Shown here piece by piece: positions 1-7,290 of a stretch of DNA of 12,283 nucleotides. The notes beneath the pieces were generated by a model, which was not told the DNA's origin, ran no database searches, and worked only from the letters and a program-made list of their open reading frames with translations. How positions within the stretch are numbered: the first letter of the stretch is position 1; the number at the start of each line of letters is the position of its first letter. Both the position numbers and the translations under genes were made by a program. The stretch spans positions 1 to 12,283 of the forward strand of contig JASHVC010000091.1 in NCBI GenBank assembly GCA_030039655.1. Direction: 5' to 3'. This DNA is from Xanthobacteraceae bacterium (GTDB taxonomy: Bacteria > Pseudomonadota > Alphaproteobacteria > Rhizobiales > Xanthobacteraceae).

Positions 1-239
1 GCGCGCATTTTTGGGTGGTCGCTACTGTCGACGCAATCGGAGGGTAAGCCGACATGAGCGGACGACCGGAATCGGGTTGATCTTGACCCTGAGCGACACA
101 AGCCGCAGCGGATTTGCCGCAGCGCAACTTGAGTTCCACCACGGCTTTTGACCCGACCAGTCGGCGTAATACTCGAGACGGCCGCTTCCTGAGCTAGACA
201 ACGCAGATCAAACCAATCTCAGCCGAGTCGTCGCAGTCG
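1..239. other. Non-coding stretch downstream of the caspase-like gene
   Basis: No supported gene lies here. The minus-strand caspase-like CDS ends at 240. I see no GC-rich hairpin followed by a T run, so no convincing intrinsic terminator. The stretch holds one copy of a degenerate intergenic repeat (17-55, listed separately). It also holds an 8-nt direct repeat, GCCGCAGC, occurring twice at about 103-125 with a short spacer. Short open frames here have no start signal or recognisable protein similarity. Confidence 0.6.
17..55 (-). repeat. Degenerate intergenic repeat, copy A
   Basis: Read on the minus strand, this 39-nt unit starts with ATGTC and ends with GCGACC. It aligns without gaps to 3675-3713 with 28 of 39 identical positions by eye. 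Both copies lie outside genes, one on each side of the caspase-like CDS. If translated, both give a similar MS-x-x-PPIAS peptide, a type often mis-annotated as tiny hypothetical proteins in rhizobial genomes; that link is from memory, not a search. It is most likely an old dispersed intergenic element. Confidence 0.5.
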
Positions 240-3200
240 CTAGAACAACGAAATCTCTCCAACCAGCCGGTTTCGCACGAGCCATGGAGTTTGTTGGCCG
301 TGGGTTTCAGTTTCGACTCGCGTCTTTACGCCGGCGTACAATTCGTCAACATCGATTAGCCCGCTGCGATCGCGGTCGTATTTCGACCGCTCGAGCGTGA
401 GCGCGGCGACAATAGCGTTCGTAAAGCGCCCTCCACCGCCATTCGCCGCCTCTTCGCTGAATTGTCGTCCCTTGGAGGCCGCCAACACGATTAGCGGGGC
501 CCCGGACTTGGTGAACAGGGCCGACACGATATCGTCGTTGGTGCTGAACGCATCGCGGCCAGCGGCGCCCGAATGGCAGGCATCAAGCACGACAACAACT
601 CTCCCCTTCGACTCGCCGAGCAGCTCGGAGAGCGATTGCCACGATACTGATGTGGTATCGAGATCAGATACGCGCGTTCGATTGGTGGCGAGGACCAACC
701 CAGCATTGGGTTCGTTCAGCTGCGTTCCCGCCACCCCGTGACCGGCGAAGAAGAAGAAAATCGTATCATCTGGACTCGTTTTGCTGACTGCTGTTCGGAT
801 CGCACTGCGCACACTTTCAGGGGTTACTTCAGTATCCAGCAGCGTAGTTGCGTCGACGGAAGCAAAGGCGTGCCCTTTGGTGCTGGTTATTGCCTGTACG
901 AAGTGCCGCGCATCGACTTTAGTCGATTGAAGTGTGGGGATATTGGGGTCAAGGTACGTGTCGACACCGACGGCAACCACATGGGCGACACTACGAGGGC
1001 GCGGCGGACCCGGAAGCTGGATGGCGCTTGGCAGACTGACAAGGCCTCGTGCATCGACGGCTACCGCCGAAATCCAACGGGCGCCGCCGGGGTCCGGTAG
1101 GTTAACCGGCGCCTCTACATGCCGCCCCTGCACAGGAAGCTCGCTACTCAAGCGACCGTCAACATAAACACGAATCGCCGATAGCCCACGCTCGGAGTCG
1201 GCAAAGACCTGTCCAATGCGGTGGTCCGCTTCGGGTATCGCCGAGAGTATGAGTTGAGCGGTTGGCGGCATCTGCAGTGATGCTGGCTGCGCAGCGACAC
1301 CGCGATCTTCCAGCGCATCTTTGGCGACGTTTGGACGTCGCAATATGGCTTCGAATTGATCAACAGCAAACAGGCCCGGAATGCCCTTGAATTTCACCAG
1401 GACCGACGCATTACCCTCGTAGCTCGTGTCATATTGGCCATCCTCCGTCATCACGACAGGTTCGTCATCCACATACGCGCCCTGGAGCATCCGTTTGCCG
1501 TCGGCGACACGATGAACGAAAATACGTCCGTCAATGTTCAACTGCACGATGAGTCCTGAATCGTTCGTCAGACGCAACTGCGAAAGAAGCAATCCATCGA
1601 TGAGCGGAATTCTTGGTCCAGTTCTTGTCGCCCCTTCGGCGTCGATAAGGACGATCCCGTTATTTGGGCTCCCATCCTTTAGACTACCATTTTCGAACGC
1701 GACGGCGATCATCGTTTCGGTCAGCCGGGACACATCTATGTGGAGCTTTTGCCCTTCCGAAGAGCCTGCTAGCGCGTCAATTTCAATCCCACCGTTTGCG
1801 GGTGGGAGTCCACGCGGATCCGGAAAATTGACCTCCGGATTGAGACGCACGACAGCATTGCCTGAATTCTCGCGTAACAATACCAAACATCCCTCCGGAT
1901 GGGCGCCCGAGTCTTCTGCCCATTCCGAAAAGACGATCCAGCGATCGCCGCTCAAGGTGTGCCAGCGCCAAATCTTTGAAATCGAACTCTTTGAAATGTC
2001 GGGAACGCTATAATGCTCACTGCAGTTTGACAAAGGAATGTCTTGGAAGATGCTAATCGATTGTGGTACTCGGCCCGCCATGTCGCGAATGACGGATTCT
2101 TCGCGATCGACAGTGGACTTGCTCCTGTGATCACGGTCGGGCTCGTTGGTGGCATCAAAGGCCAGCTGCAGTTGCGGCGGCTCAAGCGTGATTACGCCAA
2201 ATGAGGCAAGACCCTCAAATGCCAAATGGGACTCCGTCCCGAAATTGAATGTTCTTATTTCTCTATTCGTGCCGACATTAATGGCTCGACCAAATAGCTT
2301 AGCCCCTGATGGCGAATTCGTAGGGGTGGCCGGCACGATGCTGTGCCGCACAAGGAATGCGCTCTGCTCGCGGCGCTGCTTATCGAAATAGGGGCGGTCG
2401 GGGGCTATGTGGGACAGCTTCAGCCGCTCACCAAGGTTCCAACCTTTGAGATATGTTTTTTTGCGAAGCCCATCATCGTAATCGCTTTCGGAAAAGGTGC
2501 GTTCGTCTGGCAGGGGAGCAGTCACGTCGTTCGGTTCGACTGAGAGAAAGAGATCAGCAACGTCGCCGGTGCCCACACGGACGAAGCCGCGGTCAAAATC
2601 GAACGTCACATCCCTTTCCCACCCTGTTCGTGGATGGGGAGGAGTAATTTCGTGAAGTAACAAATCATGGTCCACTAACGAATTCTTGATTTGGACTGCC
2701 CCCCATACGTCCCCTCCAGCAACGATGTAGCTATCGTTCCTGGCCCACGCTAGGACGGTGCCTTCCATATCGCTTGCGATAACGTTTCCGCTAACGAGGT
2801 CGGCAATTGAAAAATGGCCGTCTGGCTGAGACCGCCATGCGACGAACCGCGCTGTGGGCGAAAAGTTTGGGTCGATGCCGGCGGCTTTGAAAAGCACCGC
2901 GCCGGTCGCCGCATCTTGGACCTCAAAACGCCGCTCAAATATAAGAAGATCGTACTTGCCATCGTTGGAACGGATGCGTTCCTTTGGCTGATCGGAGTCA
3001 AAACGGTCTTGCACAACAAGTTCGGCTGAACCCGGCGTAACCTCAACCTTGCGGATGTACTGTTCGAGAATTCGTTCGCCGCAGGTTCCCACTGCAACAA
3101 CGGCCCAGCCAAACGTCTCGACGCCGCTGCGGTAGGGTGTGACCGCCAATTCTCCGCTTTCAGCGATATCGATCTTGCGATGGGTTGCAAAAAGCGCCCT

Positions 3201-3524
3201 GGTTTGGGCTTTCTCGTACTGCATCTGATACGGCCCCGCGGCGCCCGCTGCGAGTGCCATAAACCCCTTGCCGGCGAACCGAACCTCCGGCGGCGTTATG
3301 AGGACAATGTACAGCGGCAACTCAGACTTGGCCGCTGAACGATTGCTCCAGGTTATCTTGAATGGAACGCCGGCCGACACAGTTTCACCCGCGGTGATAT
3401 CAACCGAGATCTCGCGGGCAACTGCACGAGCTTCCGAAAGCGAGGTGTTGCAGTCGGCCATTGCTGGTGTTGATAGGATAAAAATTGGGAGAGCAAATCG
3501 CCATGGTAGATATCGACGGATCAT
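240..3524 (-). CDS. Exported caspase-like protein (peptidase C14 domain) with degenerate propeller region
   Basis: The 1094-aa protein starts with a Sec-type signal peptide: basic MIRRYLPWR, a hydrophobic core, then a cleavage-like STPAMA/DC site near residue 24. The frame stays open upstream to 3956. I chose 3524 because the signal peptide begins there and the extension covers repeat-like DNA. Residues about 25-690 are beta-rich, with weak propeller-like segments such as a blade with LLIFERRFEVQDAATG. A linker near residues 693-735 (EDGQYD, then RRPNV) and an Ig-like segment follow. The caspase-like domain runs from about 846 to 1090. His929 (FFFFAGHG) and Cys983 (VVLDACHSG) form the expected dyad, 54 residues apart. 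An EF-hand-type loop (DRDRSGLIDVDE) lies at 1050-1061. By family the domain is a Cys protease cleaving after a basic or acidic P1 residue; the substrate is unknown. The Shine-Dalgarno is weak, and a TATAAA at 3585-3590 could be a -10 element. It could share a transcript with the two genes upstream, but the 524-bp gap suggests its own promoter. Confidence 0.92.
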   Translation of the reverse strand: MIRRYLPWRFALPIFILSTPAMADCNTSLSEARAVAREISVDITAGETVSAGVPFKITWSNRSAAKSELPLYIVLITPPEVRFAGKGFMALAAGAAGPYQMQYEKAQTRALFATHRKIDIAESGELAVTPYRSGVETFGWAVVAVGTCGERILEQYIRKVEVTPGSAELVVQDRFDSDQPKERIRSNDGKYDLLIFERRFEVQDAATGAVLFKAAGIDPNFSPTARFVAWRSQPDGHFSIADLVSGNVIASDMEGTVLAWARNDSYIVAGGDVWGAVQIKNSLVDHDLLLHEITPPHPRTGWERDVTFDFDRGFVRVGTGDVADLFLSVEPNDVTAPLPDERTFSESDYDDGLRKKTYLKGWNLGERLKLSHIAPDRPYFDKQRREQSAFLVRHSIVPATPTNSPSGAKLFGRAINVGTNREIRTFNFGTESHLAFEGLASFGVITLEPPQLQLAFDATNEPDRDHRSKSTVDREESVIRDMAGRVPQSISIFQDIPLSNCSEHYSVPDISKSSISKIWRWHTLSGDRWIVFSEWAEDSGAHPEGCLVLLRENSGNAVVRLNPEVNFPDPRGLPPANGGIEIDALAGSSEGQKLHIDVSRLTETMIAVAFENGSLKDGSPNNGIVLIDAEGATRTGPRIPLIDGLLLSQLRLTNDSGLIVQLNIDGRIFVHRVADGKRMLQGAYVDDEPVVMTEDGQYDTSYEGNASVLVKFKGIPGLFAVDQFEAILRRPNVAKDALEDRGVAAQPASLQMPPTAQLILSAIPEADHRIGQVFADSERGLSAIRVYVDGRLSSELPVQGRHVEAPVNLPDPGGARWISAVAVDARGLVSLPSAIQLPGPPRPRSVAHVVAVGVDTYLDPNIPTLQSTKVDARHFVQAITSTKGHAFASVDATTLLDTEVTPESVRSAIRTAVSKTSPDDTIFFFFAGHGVAGTQLNEPNAGLVLATNRTRVSDLDTTSVSWQSLSELLGESKGRVVVVLDACHSGAAGRDAFSTNDDIVSALFTKSGAPLIVLAASKGRQFSEEAANGGGGRFTNAIVAALTLERSKYDRDRSGLIDVDELYAGVKTRVETETHGQQTPWLVRNRLVGEISLF

Positions 3525-4048
3525 AGCTTTCAGCTCGGCTCCGCGGAATTTCCCCGAATGAACGGAACTTTGATGCTGGGCGATTTTATAGCACGAAGCG
3601 CACTGAACGCGTCTGACGCGATCAGCCCGAAAGCCGACATCGCTGGGGATTCGGTCGCAGCGCGACATTTCCGCGGTCGCAGTTCTCGACGCGATTGGCG
3701 GGATAACTGACATGGCGCCGATTGGGCAAAATGCCGTTCGTGAACCCGTTGCCGACATATGGGCTACGGAATTGTTGCAACGCAATGAGCTTTGATCTCT
3801 GTTCGGTGGCGAATGGATAACAGGAGCAACGTGAAAGACGCCATTGCGCAAGACGGCCCGCCGGCACTGACGATCACCGGCCCATGCTTCGTAGAGCATG
3901 ACCCTTATCATGCCGTCTCCGCAGCGTGATATTCTGCTGCGCCCCACAAGTTTCACTGGATTGATACTTGGGCAAGTCGTCCGAACAAGGCCCCGACTGA
4001 CTTAGATTTGCGGAAGCGAGCGGACACGTCGACGGTGGCACGATAAGG
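3525..4048. other. 524-bp gap between the Cys-rich gene and the caspase-like gene
   Basis: No confident gene is present. The in-frame upstream extension of the caspase-like CDS (3525-3956) is judged non-coding because its peptide is low-information and it covers the GACAT repeat cluster. There is a perfect 6-bp inverted repeat with a 6-nt loop at 3883-3900 (CATGCT/AGCATG), but no T run follows, so it is not a clear terminator. A TATAAA on the minus strand at 3585-3590, about 60 nt before the caspase-like start, is a possible -10 box without a matching -35. A 32-codon plus-strand frame at 3831-3929 has a GGAG upstream but no recognisable product. Confidence 0.55.
3636..3758 (-). repeat. Degenerate GACAT-spaced intergenic repeat cluster (contains copy B)
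   Basis: GACAT (ATGTC on the minus strand) occurs four times, beginning at 3636, 3664, 3709 and 3754, with spacings of 28, 45 and 45 nt. The unit at 3675-3713 matches the repeat at 17-55 in 28 of 39 positions. The two 45-nt intervals share a GATTGG core. The arrangement looks like a decayed composite intergenic repeat rather than coding DNA. Similar motifs are, to my recollection, scattered through Bradyrhizobium-type genomes. Confidence 0.5.
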
Positions 4049-4366
4049 CTATCTGTCACACTCCTGTCGTTTTCGTTGATATAGTTCCGAAATGACTTTG
4101 CATTCGTTGCACGCGTCGGCACAACTTTTTGAAGTTGTTGGGCACCCTTTGGCGCAGTCTGGCGGCGGACCACCCAGTAACGTGCACTTCTGTCGATATT
4201 GAAGACGGAGATCCGCTAATTGTTCCTCACATGTGAGGAGTCCTCGGAATCCAGCAATCTGCAAATTCCTTAGGTGATCGGTCCCATGAGAAAGCTTATT
4301 GTTAAACTGGATGGACAACGGGGAGGCATTGAGTAAAACGATGAGTAGCGCAATGTAGGCAAGCAT
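4049..4366 (-). CDS. Small exported eight-cysteine protein of unknown function
   Basis: This 105-aa protein does not match a family I recognise. The start at 4366 is favoured over an upstream in-frame ATG at 4432 for two reasons: a perfect AGGAGG lies five bases before it, and the protein then begins with a hydrophobic segment (MLAYIALLIVLLNASPLS) typical of a signal peptide. The earlier start would also overlap the end of the patatin-like gene. The mature part is polar and has eight cysteines, all in the C-terminal two thirds, in a pattern including KGC, SC, DAC and NEC. That suggests up to four disulfides and an oxidising, extracytoplasmic location. There is no lipobox. It starts 58 bp after the patatin-like stop on the same strand, so co-transcription is likely; an accessory, inhibitor or chaperone-like partner of the lipase is possible but unproven. 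Confidence 0.72.
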   Translation of the reverse strand: MLAYIALLIVLLNASPLSIQFNNKLSHGTDHLRNLQIAGFRGLLTCEEQLADLRLQYRQKCTLLGGPPPDCAKGCPTTSKSCADACNECKVISELYQRKRQECDR

Positions 4367-4371
4367 ATGAT

Positions 4372-4377
4372 CCTCCT
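4372..4377 (-). promoter_or_regulatory. Shine-Dalgarno AGGAGG of the Cys-rich gene
   Basis: The minus strand reads AGGAGG followed by a five-base spacer and ATG at 4366. It is the strongest ribosome binding site in the window and fixes the start of the small gene at 4366 rather than 4432. Confidence 0.8.
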
Positions 4378-4424
4378 GTTTGGGACCTCTCAATGCTTCA
4401 TTCGTGGTCTGTAGTCGTAACGGG

Positions 4425-6704
4425 TCAACCACCTACTAGTTGTTCAAATAGTAGCTCTCGTAGGCAATCGTCGGAGGGTGAAGCCATTTTTTCTAGCTCG
4501 GGTAAGGTCTTAACAGGGCACTCTTGGCGATATCCGAGCTGATTATCGATTATGAGTCGGGTAACGGCCGATAAGCGCCAGCCCAGTGGCAGTGGGTAAC
4601 CAAGCCAATTTAGATCAAAGCGCATGAAGTTCGCGTTCGCGAAAGAGGTGAGCGGCTCCGTTGCCTGACTGCCAGAGAACCTTCCGGTAAGCAGCTGCTG
4701 AGTCCGAGCCGTTTCGATTGGTGCTCGGGCGCTGCGCGTACTCAACATGGTATAGATAGGCGCAAAAAGTTCACTAAGCCCGTAAAAATCGCGCACGCTG
4801 TATTCTTTTGAATTGAGGGTGATGAGGTAAATCTGAACCTTCGCGGCTAAGTCTTTATCGGAATTGATGGCGTCGGCGACGCTGTAGACCACGTCCATTG
4901 CCGTAACCAGGCCGGAGTTCTCGAAATAGCCGCCGTCCACAACTCGGATTTTTCCGATGTGGCCGAACTGCGTATCCGTCACAGCGCCTACGTCGTCAAA
5001 CCATCCGGCGGGAGTGATCCATGGAAATCGAGCACTGAGGAAGGCGGCCGTGCTCAGGGGCATTTGCGCCAGGACTGCGCTACGATCGATAGCGGTCACC
5101 GGGCTGTTGGGCCATACGGGAACGAACTTTAGATCAATACCGCGGATCGTGAAGGGCGACACAGCGCGGCGGTAACCGGAATAGACTTCAGTAGTGTTGA
5201 AGACCAATGCTGGAACGGACGAACCCGAGTCTGGATTCCAGTTAGACAGGAACGATTCCCTGAGTGGATTGGCCTGCGTGCCATCCGGTCTGCGAAACGC
5301 CGAGAATTCTTTGGCAGACATCGCGTCGTCCCAGGCTTTCTCCAGCGCGTATTCGAGCGCGCGGGAGCGGTCGAACGCTGGCACCGGCCGGAACAAAAAC
5401 TGCTGGACGAAGTCTGGAAATAAGAGGCCTGCCTCCAGTGGGGAGAGAAAATCCCGACTGAGTATTTCCGTCGTTGCATCGCCAAAGAGGGTATCGGCCC
5501 GTCTATCGGCTGCGCATACTTTGACAGCGCGAGTTGCGTCGGAGGAATTGGCGTTTTCCCACTGGCGTATCAAGGAAGCGAATACTGCGGCTCCAATGCT
5601 GCCCCCCGAAACTCCACTGATCGCGAATATATGATGAGCGAAATTGGGGCACTCATCCTGCACGTCGGCGAGAAAGCCGGCGGCATGAAAGGCAGCATAA
5701 GCTCCCCCACCCTGGGCGGCTACGATATAGACGGGGTATTTCAGGTGGCTGTAGCCGTCAAAGTCAGAGCGCGATTTGAGCCATTTTTTGAACTCTGATG
5801 CCGCGTCGCTGTACCGTTCAGGAGGGTTAGGCAATCCCAAAGACGTTCTCACCTTGTGGTTGTCATTAAGATCTAGCGCCGAGAAAATAAGGGCTGCGCA
5901 CACCAGTGTGGACAGGAATGGCCAACCGGTAATCTTGGTGAGGACGCGGAGAAACGTGATCCACGCTGTTAGCATAAGGAAAAAGAGGGAAAGTATCCCA
6001 ATGGGCGTAATCACCTGAGGCAGTAGGACACGCGGTTCTTCGAGGGTAAACGATAGGATAGACAGCACCGTCAGGGAAATGAGAATGAGCGATGCAGCCT
6101 TAATAGTCAGACGCGCAAAGTGTTTCCGATCGGCGTAGCTCGCACAGAGGGTAAGACCGAAACCCAGTAGCACCGCGACGGTGATTAGAAGCACGGAGAA
6201 TTTGGTGAGGATACCATTGAAACCGACGGCATTGTCGGCAAACCGAGCAGCTATGGGGGCTGCTTGTGCTGGGGTCATCAACGCATCGACGATGAGATAG
6301 CGCAAGCGCGCCTGTCCCATGGCGTCGCGAACAGCCGCGATTGCTGCATCGGGAACTTTGGCGCTAATGGCACCTGCCGCAGCCCCGAAAATCGGCAGGA
6401 CAGAGATGGAACCCGCGACCCACTGTATAGGTCGGGATGTTTGCCTGAACGGGCGCCCACCCAAAGTGATTATCGCCAAAAAGATCCCAAGCGAAAGTGC
6501 TGTAAGCGATACGACACATATTATTGGTTCTTTTGGCCACCAGGATACGTGAAGCGCCGCCCCTTCGGCCATTGCACGATAGATTTCCTGGGTCTGCGGT
6601 GGGATGAACAATACGAGTGCGCAGAAGATGCTTAGAAAAATCAGCGGCGCGATCGAAAAGAGCGCCTTTAAATATCTTCGCATCTTTCGCAGGAATCTGA
6701 ACAT
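4425..6704 (-). CDS. Polytopic membrane protein with C-terminal patatin-like phospholipase domain
   Basis: The 759-aa protein has an N-terminal membrane region with about seven hydrophobic segments, near residues 12-34, 61-81, 93-115, 165-189, 202-221, 231-257 and 261-277. A patatin-like domain follows from about residue 324. The glycine-rich oxyanion loop is GGGAY (332-336). The nucleophile elbow is GVSGG with Ser366, and the catalytic Asp is in VVDGG (Asp590). The complete Ser-Asp dyad implies an active lipid acyl hydrolase, family PF01734, acting on membrane lipids from a membrane-anchored position. Classic patatins are soluble and about half this size, so the membrane module is a fusion-like feature. 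The face of the membrane carrying the catalytic domain cannot be settled by eye. The start at 6704 lacks an obvious Shine-Dalgarno; Met8 at 6683 is an alternative. It is the first gene of the leftward group. A TAATAT at 6758-6763 on the minus strand could be a -10 element, weakly supported. Confidence 0.92.
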   Translation of the reverse strand: MFRFLRKMRRYLKALFSIAPLIFLSIFCALVLFIPPQTQEIYRAMAEGAALHVSWWPKEPIICVVSLTALSLGIFLAIITLGGRPFRQTSRPIQWVAGSISVLPIFGAAAGAISAKVPDAAIAAVRDAMGQARLRYLIVDALMTPAQAAPIAARFADNAVGFNGILTKFSVLLITVAVLLGFGLTLCASYADRKHFARLTIKAASLILISLTVLSILSFTLEEPRVLLPQVITPIGILSLFFLMLTAWITFLRVLTKITGWPFLSTLVCAALIFSALDLNDNHKVRTSLGLPNPPERYSDAASEFKKWLKSRSDFDGYSHLKYPVYIVAAQGGGAYAAFHAAGFLADVQDECPNFAHHIFAISGVSGGSIGAAVFASLIRQWENANSSDATRAVKVCAADRRADTLFGDATTEILSRDFLSPLEAGLLFPDFVQQFLFRPVPAFDRSRALEYALEKAWDDAMSAKEFSAFRRPDGTQANPLRESFLSNWNPDSGSSVPALVFNTTEVYSGYRRAVSPFTIRGIDLKFVPVWPNSPVTAIDRSAVLAQMPLSTAAFLSARFPWITPAGWFDDVGAVTDTQFGHIGKIRVVDGGYFENSGLVTAMDVVYSVADAINSDKDLAAKVQIYLITLNSKEYSVRDFYGLSELFAPIYTMLSTRSARAPIETARTQQLLTGRFSGSQATEPLTSFANANFMRFDLNWLGYPLPLGWRLSAVTRLIIDNQLGYRQECPVKTLPELEKMASPSDDCLRELLFEQLVGG

Positions 6705-7063
6705 TCGATCGTTAGCGGTTATGCGAGTTGAAGTGATTTCAGTGGGGCACGCGCTGTATATTAGTCAAATCGCGTCGTGCATGGAAATAGCCATGTGATG
6801 CAGTGTGGTGTCCGCACGAGGGAGTGGCCAAGGGGCTCCACTACTTTCAAATGCTCATACAAGGCAAACTAATATCGATTTACAAACCGCAACGCAGGTG
6901 ATGCCTGTAGCGTTAGCGCGCCGTGGAGTAAGGCTAAACAAAACTCTTGTAAGGGCCTTACGCAGAAAAACTGCGAGCGAGATCAAGATGTGTGGTAGAC
7001 GGGCAGTGTATCGCCGACTAGAGTGAATTTTAGGGTTGGCTGCCGCATCGGCATTCTAAATTA
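6705..7063. other. Divergent intergenic region between the patatin-like and TPR-CHAT genes
   Basis: This is the promoter-side space shared by the two divergent gene groups. On the minus strand a TAATAT at 6758-6763 sits about 55 nt before the patatin-like start, but no good -35 is at the proper distance. On the plus strand I see no convincing sigma-70 pair. Two adjacent inverted repeats occur at 6949-6975 (listed separately). A 73-codon plus-strand frame at 6805-7026 has no Shine-Dalgarno and no recognisable sequence, so it is not called as a gene. Confidence 0.5.
6949..6975. repeat. Two abutting small inverted repeats (possible operator or structured RNA)
   Basis: GTAAGG-G-CCTTAC (6949-6961) is a perfect 6-bp dyad around one base. 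It shares its last base with CGCAG-AAAAA-CTGCG (6961-6975), a 5-bp stem with an A5 loop. They lie midway between the divergent starts, where an operator could act on both sides. The dyads are short, so chance is a real possibility. Confidence 0.35.
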
Positions 7064-7189
7064 AAAATGCTCGCTTCGCCCGGAACGATAGGGCGACCCG
7101 AGTCCTTCGACACAATGCCCTCGCACCCGAGCGCGCAAGCGTGCTTGGTAGACGGCGGCGCCAGCGCCTTCAAAATGCTTGAATGAAAA
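7064..7189 (-). pseudogene. Frameshifted fragment of LigD-type ATP-dependent DNA ligase
   Basis: Three successive minus-strand frames rebuild one conserved ligase segment. Frame one (7189-7145) reads FSFKHFEGAGAAVYQ. Frame two (7143-7105) reads HACALGCEGIVSK. Frame three (7102-7064) reads LGSPYRSGRSEHF. Joined, they follow the known order around the EGIVSKR motif of bacterial non-homologous end-joining ligases, where this lysine-containing motif helps bind the nucleotide. Two single-base frameshifts, an in-frame TAG just upstream (7190-7192) and a TAA right after the third frame show it is dead. Only about 42 codons of a domain of roughly 300 residues are recognisable. The fragment ends about 100 bp before the TPR-CHAT start, suggesting the defence-like genes were inserted next to, or replaced, an older ligase gene. 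The assignment rests on remembered motif similarity. Confidence 0.78.
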
Positions 7190-7280
7190 CTACTTCCCTC
7201 GGTTGCATTTATCTGATACGAAGACCGAAGTTTTCTTCCGAGCTTGGCATAGTCCCCGCAGTTATTTTCGACTACTCGGT

Positions 7281-7286
7281 AGGGGA
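7281..7286 (+). promoter_or_regulatory. Shine-Dalgarno-like AGGGGA of the TPR-CHAT gene
   Basis: AGGGGA lies four bases before the ATG at 7291. It supports this start over the in-frame ATG at 7183, whose extra 36 codons run through the ligase-remnant region and would bury the signal peptide inside the protein. Confidence 0.6.
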
Positions 7287-7290
7287 TGCG

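Noticed and set aside
3883..3900. Hairpin CATGCT/AGCATG as a terminator for the Cys-rich gene
   Set aside because: Only a 6-bp stem, no T run on the minus strand, and about 150 bp beyond the stop.
3831..3929. Plus-strand 32-codon frame with GGAG before a GTG start
   Set aside because: Short, unrecognised, GTG start with a tight spacer and a hairpin inside; it may be a remnant but is not supportable as a gene.
3525..3956. In-frame N-terminal extension of 144 codons on the caspase-like CDS
   Set aside because: It covers the GACAT repeat cluster, has a low-information Arg/Ser/Cys-rich peptide, and would place the signal peptide inside the protein.
6805..7026. Plus-strand 73-codon frame in the divergent intergenic region
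   Set aside because: No ribosome binding site, no signal or domain, and basic random-looking composition.
7183..7290. 36-codon N-terminal extension of the TPR-CHAT CDS
   Set aside because: No Shine-Dalgarno at 7183, overlap with the ligase remnant region, and a clear signal peptide and ribosome binding site at 7291.
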